33,715 nucleotides of DNA from JARICQ01 sp964428475 (GTDB lineage Bacteria > Bacillota > Clostridia > Tissierellales > Tissierellaceae), in the NCBI GenBank assembly GCA_964428475.1, contig CAYRYO010000016.1, forward strand, positions 1-33,715. Direction: 5' to 3'. Every line of letters begins with the position of its first letter. Position 1 is the stretch's first letter. The notes beneath the pieces are model-generated. The model searched no databases, was not told the DNA's origin, and saw nothing but the letters and a program-made list of their open reading frames with translations. Shown in pieces: positions 6,059 through 15,036 of this stretch. A program made the position numbers and the translations under genes.

Positions 6059-6649
6059 TTGTATGAATATATAACAGGTGATATTAGATGGATAAAAGAA
6101 AATTATATAGTAATAGATAACAATGGAATAGGATATAAGATTTTCACATCAAATAATTCTTCTATAAAGCTCGAAATGGGTATGAAGGATATAATGATTT
6201 ATACATATTATAATTTAAGAGAAGATGGTGTTTCATTATATGGATTTTTGGACGAAGAGGAAATAAATATTTTCAAGCTATTAATTACAGTTTCGAAGAT
6301 TGGACCAAAGGTAGCAATAGGTATATTGTCATCATTAACTCCAAATCAAATAAAAAAAGCTATATTTGAAAAAAACCTCACTATTTTATGTAAGGCGCCA
6401 GGTGTAGGAAAGAAAACTGCTGAGAGAATGATACTAGAATTAAAAGATAAAATAGAAGTTAATGACTATATGGATGAAAATATTGAAACTGAATTCAATG
6501 TAGGTGAATACGAGGAGGCAGTAAATGGACTTATGTCCCTTGGCTACAGTAGATTTGAGATTGAAAAAGCTCTTAGAGGTATTGATACTTCGAAGCTTGC
6601 AATTGAAGAAATCATCAGGCATACTTTAAAAAAACTATCAAAAAACTAA
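6059..6649 (+). CDS. ruvA: Holliday junction DNA helicase subunit RuvA
   Basis: Tetrameric junction-binding subunit that loads RuvB hexamers onto DNA arms. The 196-residue protein shows the N-terminal OB-fold (YEYITGDI...YIVIDNNGIGY), the helix-hairpin-helix DNA-binding region with GPKVAIGIL (domain II) and PGVGKKTAERM. The C-terminal domain III (residues ~150-196, LMSLGYSRFEIEKAL) contacts RuvB. TTG at 6059 is preferred as start: it lies about 7 nt after AAGGGTGA and begins exactly at the family's usual N-terminus (M-Y-E-Y-I). GTG at 6050 is part of that ribosome site. It lies 18 nt after ruvC and 12 nt before ruvB. Confidence 0.96.
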   Translation: MYEYITGDIRWIKENYIVIDNNGIGYKIFTSNNSSIKLEMGMKDIMIYTYYNLREDGVSLYGFLDEEEINIFKLLITVSKIGPKVAIGILSSLTPNQIKKAIFEKNLTILCKAPGVGKKTAERMILELKDKIEVNDYMDENIETEFNVGEYEEAVNGLMSLGYSRFEIEKALRGIDTSKLAIEEIIRHTLKKLSKN

Positions 6650-6661
6650 GAAGGTGAAGAT

Positions 6662-7672
6662 ATGAAAGAGGAAAAAGAAAGAATAGTTGCCGAAAGCTTG
6701 AGATATGAGGATTTAGAAAATGAAATAAATTTGAGACCAAAGTGGATAGGTGAGTATATAGGGCAAAAAAAGGTTAAGGAAAAACTCAATATATTTATAA
6801 AAGCTGCAAAGGGAAGAGCAGAATCTCTAGATCATGTGCTTTTATTTGGACCACCAGGTCTAGGAAAGACAACTCTAGCAAATATCATTGCCAATGAAAT
6901 GGGAGTAAATATAAGGATAACTTCAGGACCTGCCATAGAGAGACCAGGAGATTTAGCAAGCATATTGACTAATTTAAGTGAAGGTGATGTTTTATTTATA
7001 GATGAGATACATAGAATTAACAGAACTGTAGAAGAAATACTATATCCTGCAATGGAAGATTTTGCACTTGACATAATAATAGGAAAAGGACCATCAGCAA
7101 GATCAGTAAGACTCGATTTATCTAAGTTTACGCTTATTGGTGCTACAACCCGTGCTGGACTTTTGTCATCTCCTCTTAGAGATCGATTTGGAGTAATGTT
7201 GAATCTTGAACTTTATGATATGGAAAGCTTGAGAAAGATAATAATAAGGTCTTCTAGAATATTAAATATAGAGATAGAGGAAGGGGGAGCTCTTGAAATT
7301 GCTAGACGATCTAGAGGTACTCCTAGAATTGCAAATAGATTATTAAAAAGAGTAAGAGATTACGCTCAAGTAATAGCAGATGGAATTATTACATTAGATG
7401 TGGCAAAAGAAGGACTTAAAATATTAGAGATAGATGAACTTGGTTTAGATAGTGTAGATAGGAGAATATTAACTACTTTAATAAAAAACTTTGGTGGTGG
7501 ACCTGTCGGTGTCGATACTCTTTCAGCCGCAACAGGAGAAGAAAGAGTAACTATAGAGGATGTATATGAACCTTATCTACTGCAGATTGGATTTTTAAAC
7601 AGAACTCCTAGGGGTAGAGTAGTTTCTAAAATAGCATATGAACATTTAAAAATTCCTTATGTAGAAAACTAA
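6662..7672 (+). CDS. ruvB: Holliday junction branch-migration ATPase RuvB
   Basis: AAA+ motor that drives branch migration of Holliday junctions with RuvA. The 336-residue protein has Walker A GPPGLGKT (63-70), Walker B LFIDEIHR (111-118), sensor 1 GATTRAGLLSSPLRDRFG (sensor and arginine-finger region), sensor 2 RSRGTPRIANRLLKR and the C-terminal winged-helix domain (YLLQIGFLNRTPRGR). All are intact and the length is typical. The ATG at 6662 follows AAGGTGA. Probably cotranscribed with ruvC and ruvA; the SpoIID-like gene follows after 19 nt. Confidence 0.98.
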   Translation: MKEEKERIVAESLRYEDLENEINLRPKWIGEYIGQKKVKEKLNIFIKAAKGRAESLDHVLLFGPPGLGKTTLANIIANEMGVNIRITSGPAIERPGDLASILTNLSEGDVLFIDEIHRINRTVEEILYPAMEDFALDIIIGKGPSARSVRLDLSKFTLIGATTRAGLLSSPLRDRFGVMLNLELYDMESLRKIIIRSSRILNIEIEEGGALEIARRSRGTPRIANRLLKRVRDYAQVIADGIITLDVAKEGLKILEIDELGLDSVDRRILTTLIKNFGGGPVGVDTLSAATGEERVTIEDVYEPYLLQIGFLNRTPRGRVVSKIAYEHLKIPYVEN

Positions 7673-7691
7673 ATCAAAAGGGAGGCAAGTG

Positions 7692-9071
7692 ATGAAAAAG
7701 AAATTCTATTCTATTGCTATGCTAATGCTTGTAATAGTTTTATTTAAAGGTGATATTTCTTATGGAATTATGGATGAAATGAATTATATAAATATTAAAT
7801 TATCTAAACCACTGAATAATAATCATAGCATCAACTTAGAAAGCACTATGGGCTTTTTAATCTATGAAGAAAATGACAAGTTAAATCCAATATATATAAT
7901 AAATGAGGAAAAAATAAATTGTACTTTAAACGGGAATGGAGATATTTCTTTGATTGATACAAATAAAGATGTGATTTTTACACTTCCTGGTGATAATACA
8001 TATTTATTGTATGGGAATGGATCTCAAGAGAATTTAATAAAAATAGAAAAAGATAGATATAGGGGATATTTGAATTTAAGTAATACAGGAGGCATAATTA
8101 GAGTTATAAACCATATTGGGATAGAAGAATACTTATATGGGTTAGTCCCAAGAGAAATGCCCTCTAATTTCCCGCCAGAGGCTTTAAAGGCTCAAGCTGT
8201 AGCTGCAAGAACCTACGCGATTCACAATATGGATAAACATAAAAATGATGGCTGCAATTTATGTGACACTACTCATTGTCAAGTTTATCTAGGATATGAT
8301 GGAGAAAAACCTTCAACTACCACAGCTGTAGATGAAACTAGAGGTATACTTGCTTTTTATGATGGGCAAACAATAGATGCACAGTATCACTCTAGTAGTG
8401 GTGGATATACAAATGATAGTAAAGATGTATGGGGCGGTGATTATCCTTATCTTAAAGCTGTAAAAGATGACTTTTCAGCTGAATCGCCTTATAGTAGCTG
8501 GAGTATTTCTATAGATATAAATGATTTAAACAATAGATTAGTTTCAAATGGTATAAATATAGGAGTTTTAGAAATAGTAGAAGTGTCTAAAATGTCTCAA
8601 AATGGGAATGTAGAAAGCTTGCTATTAAAAGGAAGTTTAGGGAACGAAGAAGTAAAAAGTTCTACATTTAGAAATATAGTCGGAAATATGGATTTAAAAA
8701 GTACAAATTTTAGCATACAGGGTGTAGGAATAGCGGATAATACTATTAAAAGTAAATATGTATATGTAATAGATGCGAATAAAAATATAGTTTCTTTGGA
8801 TATAAAAAAGGTCGCAATAATAGATAAGTATGGAAGAAGGCAAATCTCTGCTAGTTCAAATAGGGCTATGAGTATGAATAAAGTTGAATCTTTGGATTTA
8901 GATATTGAACAATACCAACAAAACAACTATGGTTCAAAAATAACTATAGAAGGAAAAGGTTTTGGTCACGGGGTAGGTATGAGTCAATATGGAGCAAAGA
9001 GAATGGCCGAGCTTGGATATGATTTCAAAGAGATACTCAAGTTTTACTACGCTGGAATAGATATATTATAA
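7692..9071 (+). CDS. SpoIID/LytB domain protein
   Basis: A 459-residue exported protein with an N-terminal signal/anchor segment (~3-24) and a SpoIID/LytB domain. SpoIID is a lytic transglycosylase that cuts denuded glycan strands during engulfment in sporulation. Visible motifs: IEEYLYGLVPREMPSNFPPE then ALKAQAVAARTYA (~150-175; the conserved Glu of PREM is the likely catalytic acid), a CNLCDTTHCQVY zinc-type cluster (~186-197), YHSSSGGYT and the C-terminal GKGFGHGVGMSQYGAK. ATG 7692 was chosen because it lies 6 nt after GGGAGG; GTG at 7689 is too close. This ruvB-neighbour is common in clostridia and is distinct from the main spoIID locus, so it is not given that symbol. Confidence 0.88.
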   Translation: MKKKFYSIAMLMLVIVLFKGDISYGIMDEMNYINIKLSKPLNNNHSINLESTMGFLIYEENDKLNPIYIINEEKINCTLNGNGDISLIDTNKDVIFTLPGDNTYLLYGNGSQENLIKIEKDRYRGYLNLSNTGGIIRVINHIGIEEYLYGLVPREMPSNFPPEALKAQAVAARTYAIHNMDKHKNDGCNLCDTTHCQVYLGYDGEKPSTTTAVDETRGILAFYDGQTIDAQYHSSSGGYTNDSKDVWGGDYPYLKAVKDDFSAESPYSSWSISIDINDLNNRLVSNGINIGVLEIVEVSKMSQNGNVESLLLKGSLGNEEVKSSTFRNIVGNMDLKSTNFSIQGVGIADNTIKSKYVYVIDANKNIVSLDIKKVAIIDKYGRRQISASSNRAMSMNKVESLDLDIEQYQQNNYGSKITIEGKGFGHGVGMSQYGAKRMAELGYDFKEILKFYYAGIDIL

Positions 9072-9093
9072 AATAAGGAAAAAGGATGAAGAT

Positions 9094-10119
9094 ATGAAGA
9101 CTAAAGATTTTTATTACGATTTACCAGATAGATTGATAGCTCAGCACCCCCTAGATAATAGGGAACAATCAAATCTGATGATATTAGATAAGAAAACAGG
9201 AGAAATAACAAATAAAAAGTTTAAAGATATAATAAACTATTTAAAAAAAGGGGACTGTCTTGTACTAAATGATACTCGAGTAATTCCTGCTAGAATTTTT
9301 GGGAATAGGGTAGGTAAAGAAGAAAGAGTAGAGATATTACTTCTCAAAAGAAATGAGCAGGATAGATGGGAATGCTTGGTTAAACCAGGTAAAAAGGCTA
9401 GGCCAGGGCATACCTTGGAATTTGGAGGAGGGATTTTAAAAGGAGAAATTCTATCTATAGAAAAAGAAGAAGGTACTAGAATAATAGAATTTGAATACAA
9501 GGGTATTTTTGAAGAAATACTAGATGAGCTTGGAGAAATGCCTCTTCCACCATATATAACTGAAAAACTAGATGATGGAGAAAGATACCAAACTGTTTAT
9601 TCTAAAAATATAGGTTCTGCAGCAGCACCGACAGCAGGCCTTCATTTTACAAAAGATTTATTAGAAGCTATAGAAAACAAAGGTATAAATATAGTGTATT
9701 TAACACTTCATGTGGGGCTTGGTACATTTAGGCCTGTAAAGGCTGAAAATATATTAGATCACCATATGCATAGTGAATATTATGAGTTGCTTGAAAAAGA
9801 TGCAGATATTATAAATATCACAAAGGAAAAAGGAGGAAAGATAATTTCCGTGGGTACAACTTCCACAAGAACTCTGGAGACTCTAGCTAGTAATGGAAAA
9901 GTAAAAGCTGGATCAGGCTGGACAGATATATTTATATATCCAGGATATTCGTTTAAAATAGTAGATAATCTTATAACTAATTTTCATTTACCAGAATCAA
10001 CTCTTTTAATGCTTGTAAGTGCATTTTCATCTAAAGAAATAATTTTAAATGCATATAGACAGGCAGTAGAAGAAGAATATAGATTTTTTAGCTTTGGTGA
10101 TGCAATGTTTATAAAGTAG
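9094..10119 (+). CDS. queA: S-adenosylmethionine:tRNA ribosyltransferase-isomerase QueA
   Basis: Transfers and rearranges the ribosyl group of SAM onto 7-aminomethyl-7-deazaguanine in tRNA to give epoxyqueuosine. It acts after Tgt, whose gene follows 14 nt downstream. The 341-residue protein shows the family blocks FYYDLPDRLIAQHPL, CLVLNDTRVIPARIFG, GSAAAPTAGLHFT, LTLHVGLGTFRPV, HHMHSEYYEL and NFHLPESTLLMLVSAF. Full length, with AAGGATGAAG before the ATG. It is part of the ruv-queA-tgt-yajC run. Confidence 0.98.
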   Translation: MKTKDFYYDLPDRLIAQHPLDNREQSNLMILDKKTGEITNKKFKDIINYLKKGDCLVLNDTRVIPARIFGNRVGKEERVEILLLKRNEQDRWECLVKPGKKARPGHTLEFGGGILKGEILSIEKEEGTRIIEFEYKGIFEEILDELGEMPLPPYITEKLDDGERYQTVYSKNIGSAAAPTAGLHFTKDLLEAIENKGINIVYLTLHVGLGTFRPVKAENILDHHMHSEYYELLEKDADIINITKEKGGKIISVGTTSTRTLETLASNGKVKAGSGWTDIFIYPGYSFKIVDNLITNFHLPESTLLMLVSAFSSKEIILNAYRQAVEEEYRFFSFGDAMFIK

Positions 10120-10133
10120 ATAGGAGGAAACGT

Positions 10134-11252
10134 ATGGCAGCAATAGAATTTGAACTTTTAAAACAATCAAAAGACTCTATGGCAAGGCTTGGCAAGATAA
10201 GCACTCCTCATGGAGAGATAGAAACACCAATTTTTATGCCTGTGGGTACTATAGCAACTGTAAAGGCTATGACACCAGAAGAATTAGAGGATATGGGAGC
10301 ACAAATTATTTTGAGTAATACTTATCATTTATATCTTAAGCCTGGACATGAACTTGTAAAAGAAGCTGGAGGATTGCATAAGTTTATGAATTGGAAAAAG
10401 CCAATACTTACCGATAGTGGAGGGTTTCAGGTATTTAGTTTAGGAGATTTACGAAAGATTGAAGAAGAAGGTGTAGAATTTAGATCTCATATCGATGGAT
10501 CAAAACACTTTATAAGTCCTGAAAAGTCAATTGAAATTCAAAATGCACTAGGATCGGATATTATGATGTGTTTTGATGAATGTGCACCATATCCTGCAGA
10601 ATATCAATATGTAAAACATTCTATGGAGAGAACTACTAGATGGGCTAAAAGATGTAAAGAATATCATAGTGAGTGGGACAAACAGGGATTATTTGGAATA
10701 GTACAAGGTGGAATGTATAAAGATCTTAGAAAACAGAGTGCAGAAGAACTTATAGAACTTGACTTTCCTGGATATGCAGTAGGAGGACTTAGCGTAGGTG
10801 AGCCTAGGGATTTAATGTGTGATGTACTTGAGTATACAACTCCATTTTTACCAAAGGATAAGCCTAGATATCTAATGGGCGTGGGTACTCCAGATTACTT
10901 GTTTGAAGCAGTTATTAGAGGCATAGATATGGCGGATTGTGTACTCCCTACTAGAATAGGTAGAAATGGAACTGTACTTACATCTAGAGGAAAACTCGTC
11001 ATTAAAAATGCCAAATATAAAAAGGATTTCACACCACTTGACCCAGAATGTGATTGCTATACATGTAAAAATTATTCGAGGGCTTATATAAGACATCTTT
11101 TCAATGTAAATGAAATATTAGGTGCCAGACTTGCTACAACTCACAATTTACATTTTTTAATAAGATTGATGGAAAACATAAGAAATGCCATAAAAGAAGA
11201 TAGAATTCTTGAATATAAAAGAGAATTTTATGAAAAATATGGTTATATTTAA
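10134..11252 (+). CDS. tgt: Queuine/preQ1 tRNA-guanine transglycosylase
   Basis: Exchanges guanine-34 in GUN-anticodon tRNAs for the queuosine precursor. The 372-residue TIM-barrel protein has Asp94 in TDSGGFQVFSL (general base region), GGLSVGEP and LMGVGTPDYL. The nucleophile Asp lies in GIDMADCVLPTRIGRNG, and the zinc site is CDCYTC followed by the His in RHLFNVNEILG. All key residues are present. AGGAGG precedes the ATG. Coupled with queA upstream and yajC downstream, as in most Firmicutes. Confidence 0.98.
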   Translation: MAAIEFELLKQSKDSMARLGKISTPHGEIETPIFMPVGTIATVKAMTPEELEDMGAQIILSNTYHLYLKPGHELVKEAGGLHKFMNWKKPILTDSGGFQVFSLGDLRKIEEEGVEFRSHIDGSKHFISPEKSIEIQNALGSDIMMCFDECAPYPAEYQYVKHSMERTTRWAKRCKEYHSEWDKQGLFGIVQGGMYKDLRKQSAEELIELDFPGYAVGGLSVGEPRDLMCDVLEYTTPFLPKDKPRYLMGVGTPDYLFEAVIRGIDMADCVLPTRIGRNGTVLTSRGKLVIKNAKYKKDFTPLDPECDCYTCKNYSRAYIRHLFNVNEILGARLATTHNLHFLIRLMENIRNAIKEDRILEYKREFYEKYGYI

Positions 11253-11282
11253 AAAAATAGATGAAAAATAATTATTTTGTTG

Positions 11283-11288
11283 TATAAT
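11283..11288 (+). promoter_or_regulatory. Possible -10 element before yajC
   Basis: TATAAT at 11283-11288 is preceded by a 14-nt palindrome AAAATAATTATTTT (11265-11278) where the spacer would be. No good -35 is visible at 16-18 nt. yajC may be read both from the operon and from here. Confidence 0.35.
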
Positions 11289-11314
11289 AGAAATAGAAAA
11301 GGAGGGATACATAC

Positions 11315-11599
11315 ATGCAACAATTACAAGCATTAATACTTCCAATAGGTTTTTTGGTAATATTTTATGTATTTGCTATTAGACCACAAAGGAAAAAAGA
11401 AAAACAAATTAAGGAAATGAGGAGTAATTTAAGAGTTGGAGATGACGTCGTAACTATAGGCGGTATAAAAGCAAAGATAACTGTAGTAAAAGACGACTTT
11501 ATAACTCTTGAAGTAGGAAGTACAAAGACAAAACTTGAAATGATGAAATGGTCAGTAGGTTCAGTAATAAACAAAGATAACATTGATACAACCAAATAG
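11315..11599 (+). CDS. yajC: Preprotein translocase accessory subunit YajC
   Basis: A 94-residue single-span membrane protein: N-terminal helix (~6-22), then the basic AIRPQRKKEKQ motif. The cytoplasmic domain contains LRVGDDVVTIGGIKAKI and the KDDFITLEVG strand, typical of YajC. It associates with SecDF at the Sec translocon. secD and secF lie 2.1 kb downstream, and tgt-yajC is the usual order. AGGAGGG precedes the ATG. A terminator follows 13 nt after the stop. Confidence 0.95.
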   Translation: MQQLQALILPIGFLVIFYVFAIRPQRKKEKQIKEMRSNLRVGDDVVTIGGIKAKITVVKDDFITLEVGSTKTKLEMMKWSVGSVINKDNIDTTK

Positions 11600-11612
11600 T
11601 ACTTTAAACATA

Positions 11613-11646
11613 AAAACTTCTTATGAAATCATAAGAAGTTTTTTAT
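11613..11646 (+). terminator. Terminator of the ruv-yajC cluster
   Basis: AAAACTTCTTAT (11613-11624) pairs with ATAAGAAGTTTT (11631-11642) around GAAATC, with the T tract ending TTTTAT. Confidence 0.9.
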
Positions 11647-11699
11647 GTAATAAATCCTTCTTCATTAAAATAGATTTAATTATACAAGGAGGGATTTAT

Positions 11700-12071
11700 A
11701 TGTTAAAATATAAGGGTAAAATAATATTCTCCCTTAAAAGTTTATTACTTGCTTATACAATTACTCTGGTATTAATATTGATTTTTTCTCTATTGCTTAC
11801 TTTTACAAGCCTTAGTGAAAGCAAAATTCCATTATTAAACACTGTAGTAATGATACTAAGCATAGCATCGGGCAGTATTTATGGTGCTAAAAATATCAAA
11901 GAAAAAGGGTTTATAGTTGGCGGAGTAATAGGTATAGTTTATTATTTGATTTTACTTTTAGTAAACCTTTTATTTTCAAATTCTTTATCTTTTGATGTAT
12001 TTTCTATTACAAGATTATTATTAGCAAGTGTAATAGGAGTAATAGGAGGAATGATAGGAATAAATTTTTGA
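11700..12071 (+). CDS. TIGR04086 family membrane protein
   Basis: A 123-residue, very hydrophobic protein with four predicted membrane helices (~16-37, 45-63, 70-92, 99-121). It has small-residue motifs (SIASGSIYGAKNIKEKGFIVGGVIG and VIGVIGGMIG, in two pieces). It fits the TIGR04086 family, found in clostridia between yajC and the SCIFF gene; its function is unknown. The start is ATG 11700, 7 nt after AAGGAGGG. Farther upstream in-frame codons run through the preceding terminator and are not coding. It ends with TGA. The conserved location hints at a link to Sec export or SCIFF, which is inference. Confidence 0.85.
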   Translation: MLKYKGKIIFSLKSLLLAYTITLVLILIFSLLLTFTSLSESKIPLLNTVVMILSIASGSIYGAKNIKEKGFIVGGVIGIVYYLILLLVNLLFSNSLSFDVFSITRLLLASVIGVIGGMIGINF

Positions 12072-12107
12072 TTAAATTTAATTTAACTTTTAATCTATCT
12101 CTGAGTA

Positions 12108-12116
12108 TGGTATAAT
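12108..12116 (+). promoter_or_regulatory. Extended -10 promoter of the SCIFF gene
   Basis: TGGTATAAT (12108-12116) is a TGn-extended -10. A T-rich -35 region (TTTTAA near 12088) is weak. The predicted start is near 12123, about 31 nt before the SCIFF ATG and just before AAGGAGGG. Confidence 0.65.
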
Positions 12117-12153
12117 TTATTGCAGTAATCATACTTAAAAGGAGGGACTAACT

Positions 12154-12294
12154 ATGAAACATATAAAAACATTATCAGGGAAAAATTTAAAAGATACAAT
12201 TGCTAAAGGCGGTTGTGGGGAATGTCAAACATCATGTCAATCTGCATGTAAAACTTCCTGCACAGTTGGAAATCAAAAATGTGAAAATAAATAA
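12154..12294 (+). CDS. scfA: SCIFF peptide precursor (six Cys in forty-five)
   Basis: A 46-residue ribosomally made peptide precursor, easily missed by gene callers. The leader is MKHIKTLSGKNLKDTIAKGG; the core has Cys at 21, 24, 28, 32, 36 and 43, exactly six. SCIFF peptides are nearly universal in Clostridia. A radical-SAM maturase links Cys sulfur to a Thr (or other) alpha-carbon as a thioether in the C-terminal part; Thr27, Thr35 and Thr37 lie among the Cys residues here. The maturase gene follows 68 nt later. The final role of the product is not known. It has a strong AGGAGGG site and its own extended -10 promoter. A partial terminator follows, so more precursor than maturase mRNA is expected. 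Confidence 0.95.
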   Translation: MKHIKTLSGKNLKDTIAKGGCGECQTSCQSACKTSCTVGNQKCENK

Positions 12295-12301
12295 AACAAG
12301 T

Positions 12302-12330
12302 AAAGGGTGGTGGTCTATCCACTGCTTTTT
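12302..12330 (+). terminator. Leaky terminator between SCIFF gene and maturase
   Basis: AAAG and GTGG pair with CCAC and CTTT around TGGTCTAT with one bulge and one G-T pair, then TTTTT (12326-12330). The imperfect stem suggests partial read-through into the maturase gene. Confidence 0.65.
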
Positions 12331-12362
12331 ATTTGTGTTAAATTAACGATGGGGGAACAAAA

Positions 12363-13748
12363 ATGAAAAAAGATGTAAGTATACATAAGTTTTATTTGAA
12401 TGAGAATTATATAGTATTAGATGTAAATAGTGGAGCAGTACATGTAATAGATGAAATAACTTATGATCTTTTGGATTATTATAAAACTGATTCATTAGAA
12501 GAAATAAAAGAGATATTAAAGGACAAGTATAAGGGTGAAGATATAGTAGAAGTATTCCATGAAATAAACACTTTACAATCAAATGGACTTTTGTTTTCTG
12601 AAGATATAAATATCGATGAATTTAAATACAATGAAGACAATATAATAAAGGCAATGTGTTTACATATCGCACATGATTGTAATCTTAAATGTAGATATTG
12701 TTTTGCGTCTCAGGGGAATTTTAAAGGTGAAAGATCTCTAATGAGCCTTGAAGTAGGTAAAAGGGCTTTAGAGTTTTTAGCAATAAATTCTGGAAATAGA
12801 AGAAATTTAGAAGTTGATTTTTTTGGTGGAGAGCCTTTAATGAATTTTGATGTCGTAAAGGAACTGGTTCACTATGGAAGACAAATTGAAAAAGAGTATC
12901 AAAAGAATTTTAGATTTACTATAACTACAAATGGTGTTTTATTAGATGATGACAAGATAGATTTTATAAATAAGCATATGGATAATGTAGTTTTAAGTAT
13001 AGATGGAAGAAAAGAAGTAAATGATTATATGAGAAGTACAGTGAGTGGGGAAGGCAGTTATGACATTATTTTGCCTAAAATAAAAAAAATGGTGGATAAA
13101 AGAGGAGAAAAGGATTATTATATAAGAGGCACCTTTACAAATAAAAATATTGACTTTTCTGAAGATATTATGCACTTTTATAATAATGGCTTTAAAAAGA
13201 CATCAATTGAACCAGTAGTTACACCTGAAGAAATGGACTATGCACTTAGAGAAGAACATTTAGAGGATGTGCTAAAGGAATATGAAAAATTTTCTAAGAA
13301 ATATATAGATATCAAAAAGATAGACAAGGATTTTTTATTTTTTCATTTTATGATAGATCTAGAACAAGGACCATGCATTATAAAAAGAGCTGTTGGATGT
13401 GGGGCGGGTTCTGAATATGTAGCAGTTACTCCAGAAGGTGAAATATATCCATGCCATCAATTTGTAGGTGAAAAGGAATTTTCTCTAGGAGATATATGGA
13501 CAGGAATAGAGAATACTGAGCTTAGAGATAGGTTCAAAAGAGCTAATGTCTATAGCAAAGAAGATTGCAGAAGTTGTTGGGCAAGATTTTATTGTAGTGG
13601 TGGTTGTCATGCAAATTCACATTACGCAAATAATGATTTAAATAAACCTTATAAAATAGGCTGCGAAATGGAAAAAAAGAGAATTGAATGCGCAATATCA
13701 ATTTTAGCAAAGATAAAAGAAGAGGAGGTTTCAAAAGATGAAATCTAA
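12363..13748 (+). CDS. scfB: Thioether-forming SCIFF peptide maturase (radical SAM/SPASM)
   Basis: A 461-residue radical SAM enzyme that installs thioether cross-links in the SCIFF peptide. The N-terminal ~85 residues form the precursor-binding (RRE-like) region, with the block HKFYLNENYIVLDVNSGAVH. The radical-SAM CxxxCxxC is Cys106, Cys110, Cys113 in HDCNLKCRYCFAS. FFGGEPLMNFD follows, and then the C-terminal SPASM auxiliary-cluster region: GCGAGSEYVAVTPEG, YPCHQF, then CRSCWARFYCSGGCHANS. All cluster cysteines are present. The gene directly follows its substrate gene. Its last 11 nt overlap the start of secD, so translation is probably coupled. The SCIFF-maturase-secDF order is typical. 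Confidence 0.95.
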   Translation: MKKDVSIHKFYLNENYIVLDVNSGAVHVIDEITYDLLDYYKTDSLEEIKEILKDKYKGEDIVEVFHEINTLQSNGLLFSEDINIDEFKYNEDNIIKAMCLHIAHDCNLKCRYCFASQGNFKGERSLMSLEVGKRALEFLAINSGNRRNLEVDFFGGEPLMNFDVVKELVHYGRQIEKEYQKNFRFTITTNGVLLDDDKIDFINKHMDNVVLSIDGRKEVNDYMRSTVSGEGSYDIILPKIKKMVDKRGEKDYYIRGTFTNKNIDFSEDIMHFYNNGFKKTSIEPVVTPEEMDYALREEHLEDVLKEYEKFSKKYIDIKKIDKDFLFFHFMIDLEQGPCIIKRAVGCGAGSEYVAVTPEGEIYPCHQFVGEKEFSLGDIWTGIENTELRDRFKRANVYSKEDCRSCWARFYCSGGCHANSHYANNDLNKPYKIGCEMEKKRIECAISILAKIKEEEVSKDEI

Positions 13749-15036
13749 AAGTATAATTATTTTAATCATAATTTTAGCTATATTGGGCAGTGCTTCTTAT
13801 GTAGCTTTAAATGGGTTAGAAATAGGTGATTACAAAATCAAGACAGCTAAAGAATCAATCGACTTAGGACTTGATTTAGCAGGGGGAGTATATGTTGTTT
13901 TAGAGGCAAAAACAGATGCTACAGGTCCTGAATTAAAGAAGCTTATGGATCAATCAAAGGCAATTATAAACACAAGAGTTGATAGCCTTGGGGTAGCTGA
14001 ACCCAATATATTTATTGAAGGTGGGAACAGAATAAGAGTTGAATTAGCAGGCATAGAAAATACTCAAGAAGCTATTGATCTAATAGGAAAAACTGCTCAA
14101 CTTCAGTTTGTAGAACCTGATCAAAATGTTGTAGTTACAGGGAAAAATGTAGTGGGATCAGAAGTACAAGCAATTAAAGATCAATTAGGAGGACAAGAAA
14201 TAGTAGTTAGTTTAGAATTTGACAAAGAAGGAGCACAAAGTTTTGCTGAGGCTACTGGGAGGCTTTCACAAGAGGCAGATCGTGCAGATAGGATACTGTA
14301 TATAGTATTGGATGATCAAATCATATCTGCACCTGCTATTAAATACGAACCTGATGGTGGAGGAGCTATAACAGATGGTAAAGCTGTTATATCAGGGGAT
14401 TTTGATTGGGATTCTGCTTCACATCTTGCTACTCTTATTAGAGGAGGGGCATTACCAGTTGAGATGGAGGAACTTCAAACATCTGCTATTGGACCTACAT
14501 TGGGATTAAAGGCCTATGATAGTAGCATTAAAGCAGGAGCGATAGCACTACTTCTTATATTTGCCTTTATGATTATATTTTATAGAGTACCTGGTATAGT
14601 AGCATCTATTGGACTTGTTATATATACATTAATAGTATTGTTATCAATGTCTGTTTTAGGTGTAAAATTAACACTTCCTGGTATTGCTGGACTTATACTG
14701 TCAATAGGAATGGCAGTAGATGCAAATGTTGTAATATTTGAAAGAATAAAAGAAGAAATAAGGATAGGAAAAACCGTAAGAACATCGGTAGAAACTGGTT
14801 ACAAAAGAGCACTTACTTCTGTAATTGATGCAAATGTCACTACTTTAATAGCAGGAGGAGTACTTTATTACTTTGGAGTAGGACCAATAAAGGGCTTTGG
14901 AGTAACTCTTATACTCGGGATAGTAGTATCTATGATTACTGCAGTATTTGTTTCTAAATACTTACTAAGATTAATGGTTGCGATAACTGGTGGAAAGAAC
15001 ACTAAATTATATGGAATTAAAGAGGTGAAGATATGA
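13738..15036 (+). CDS. secD: Protein translocase subunit SecD
   Basis: Membrane subunit that uses the proton gradient to help Sec-exported proteins leave the channel. The 432-residue protein has an N-terminal helix (~4-24), the LGLDLAGGVYVVLEA motif, and an extracellular P1-type region with ISGDFDWDSASHLATLIRGG split around conserved Gly residues. A C-terminal bundle of five helices (~262-420) carries LSIGMAVDANVVIFERIKEE and the repeated Asp-Ala-Asn motif in SVIDANVTTLIA. The ATG overlaps the maturase by 11 nt, with AGAGGAGG just upstream; the secF start overlaps its stop by 4 nt. Confidence 0.97.
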   Translation: MKSKSIIILIIILAILGSASYVALNGLEIGDYKIKTAKESIDLGLDLAGGVYVVLEAKTDATGPELKKLMDQSKAIINTRVDSLGVAEPNIFIEGGNRIRVELAGIENTQEAIDLIGKTAQLQFVEPDQNVVVTGKNVVGSEVQAIKDQLGGQEIVVSLEFDKEGAQSFAEATGRLSQEADRADRILYIVLDDQIISAPAIKYEPDGGGAITDGKAVISGDFDWDSASHLATLIRGGALPVEMEELQTSAIGPTLGLKAYDSSIKAGAIALLLIFAFMIIFYRVPGIVASIGLVIYTLIVLLSMSVLGVKLTLPGIAGLILSIGMAVDANVVIFERIKEEIRIGKTVRTSVETGYKRALTSVIDANVTTLIAGGVLYYFGVGPIKGFGVTLILGIVVSMITAVFVSKYLLRLMVAITGGKNTKLYGIKEVKI

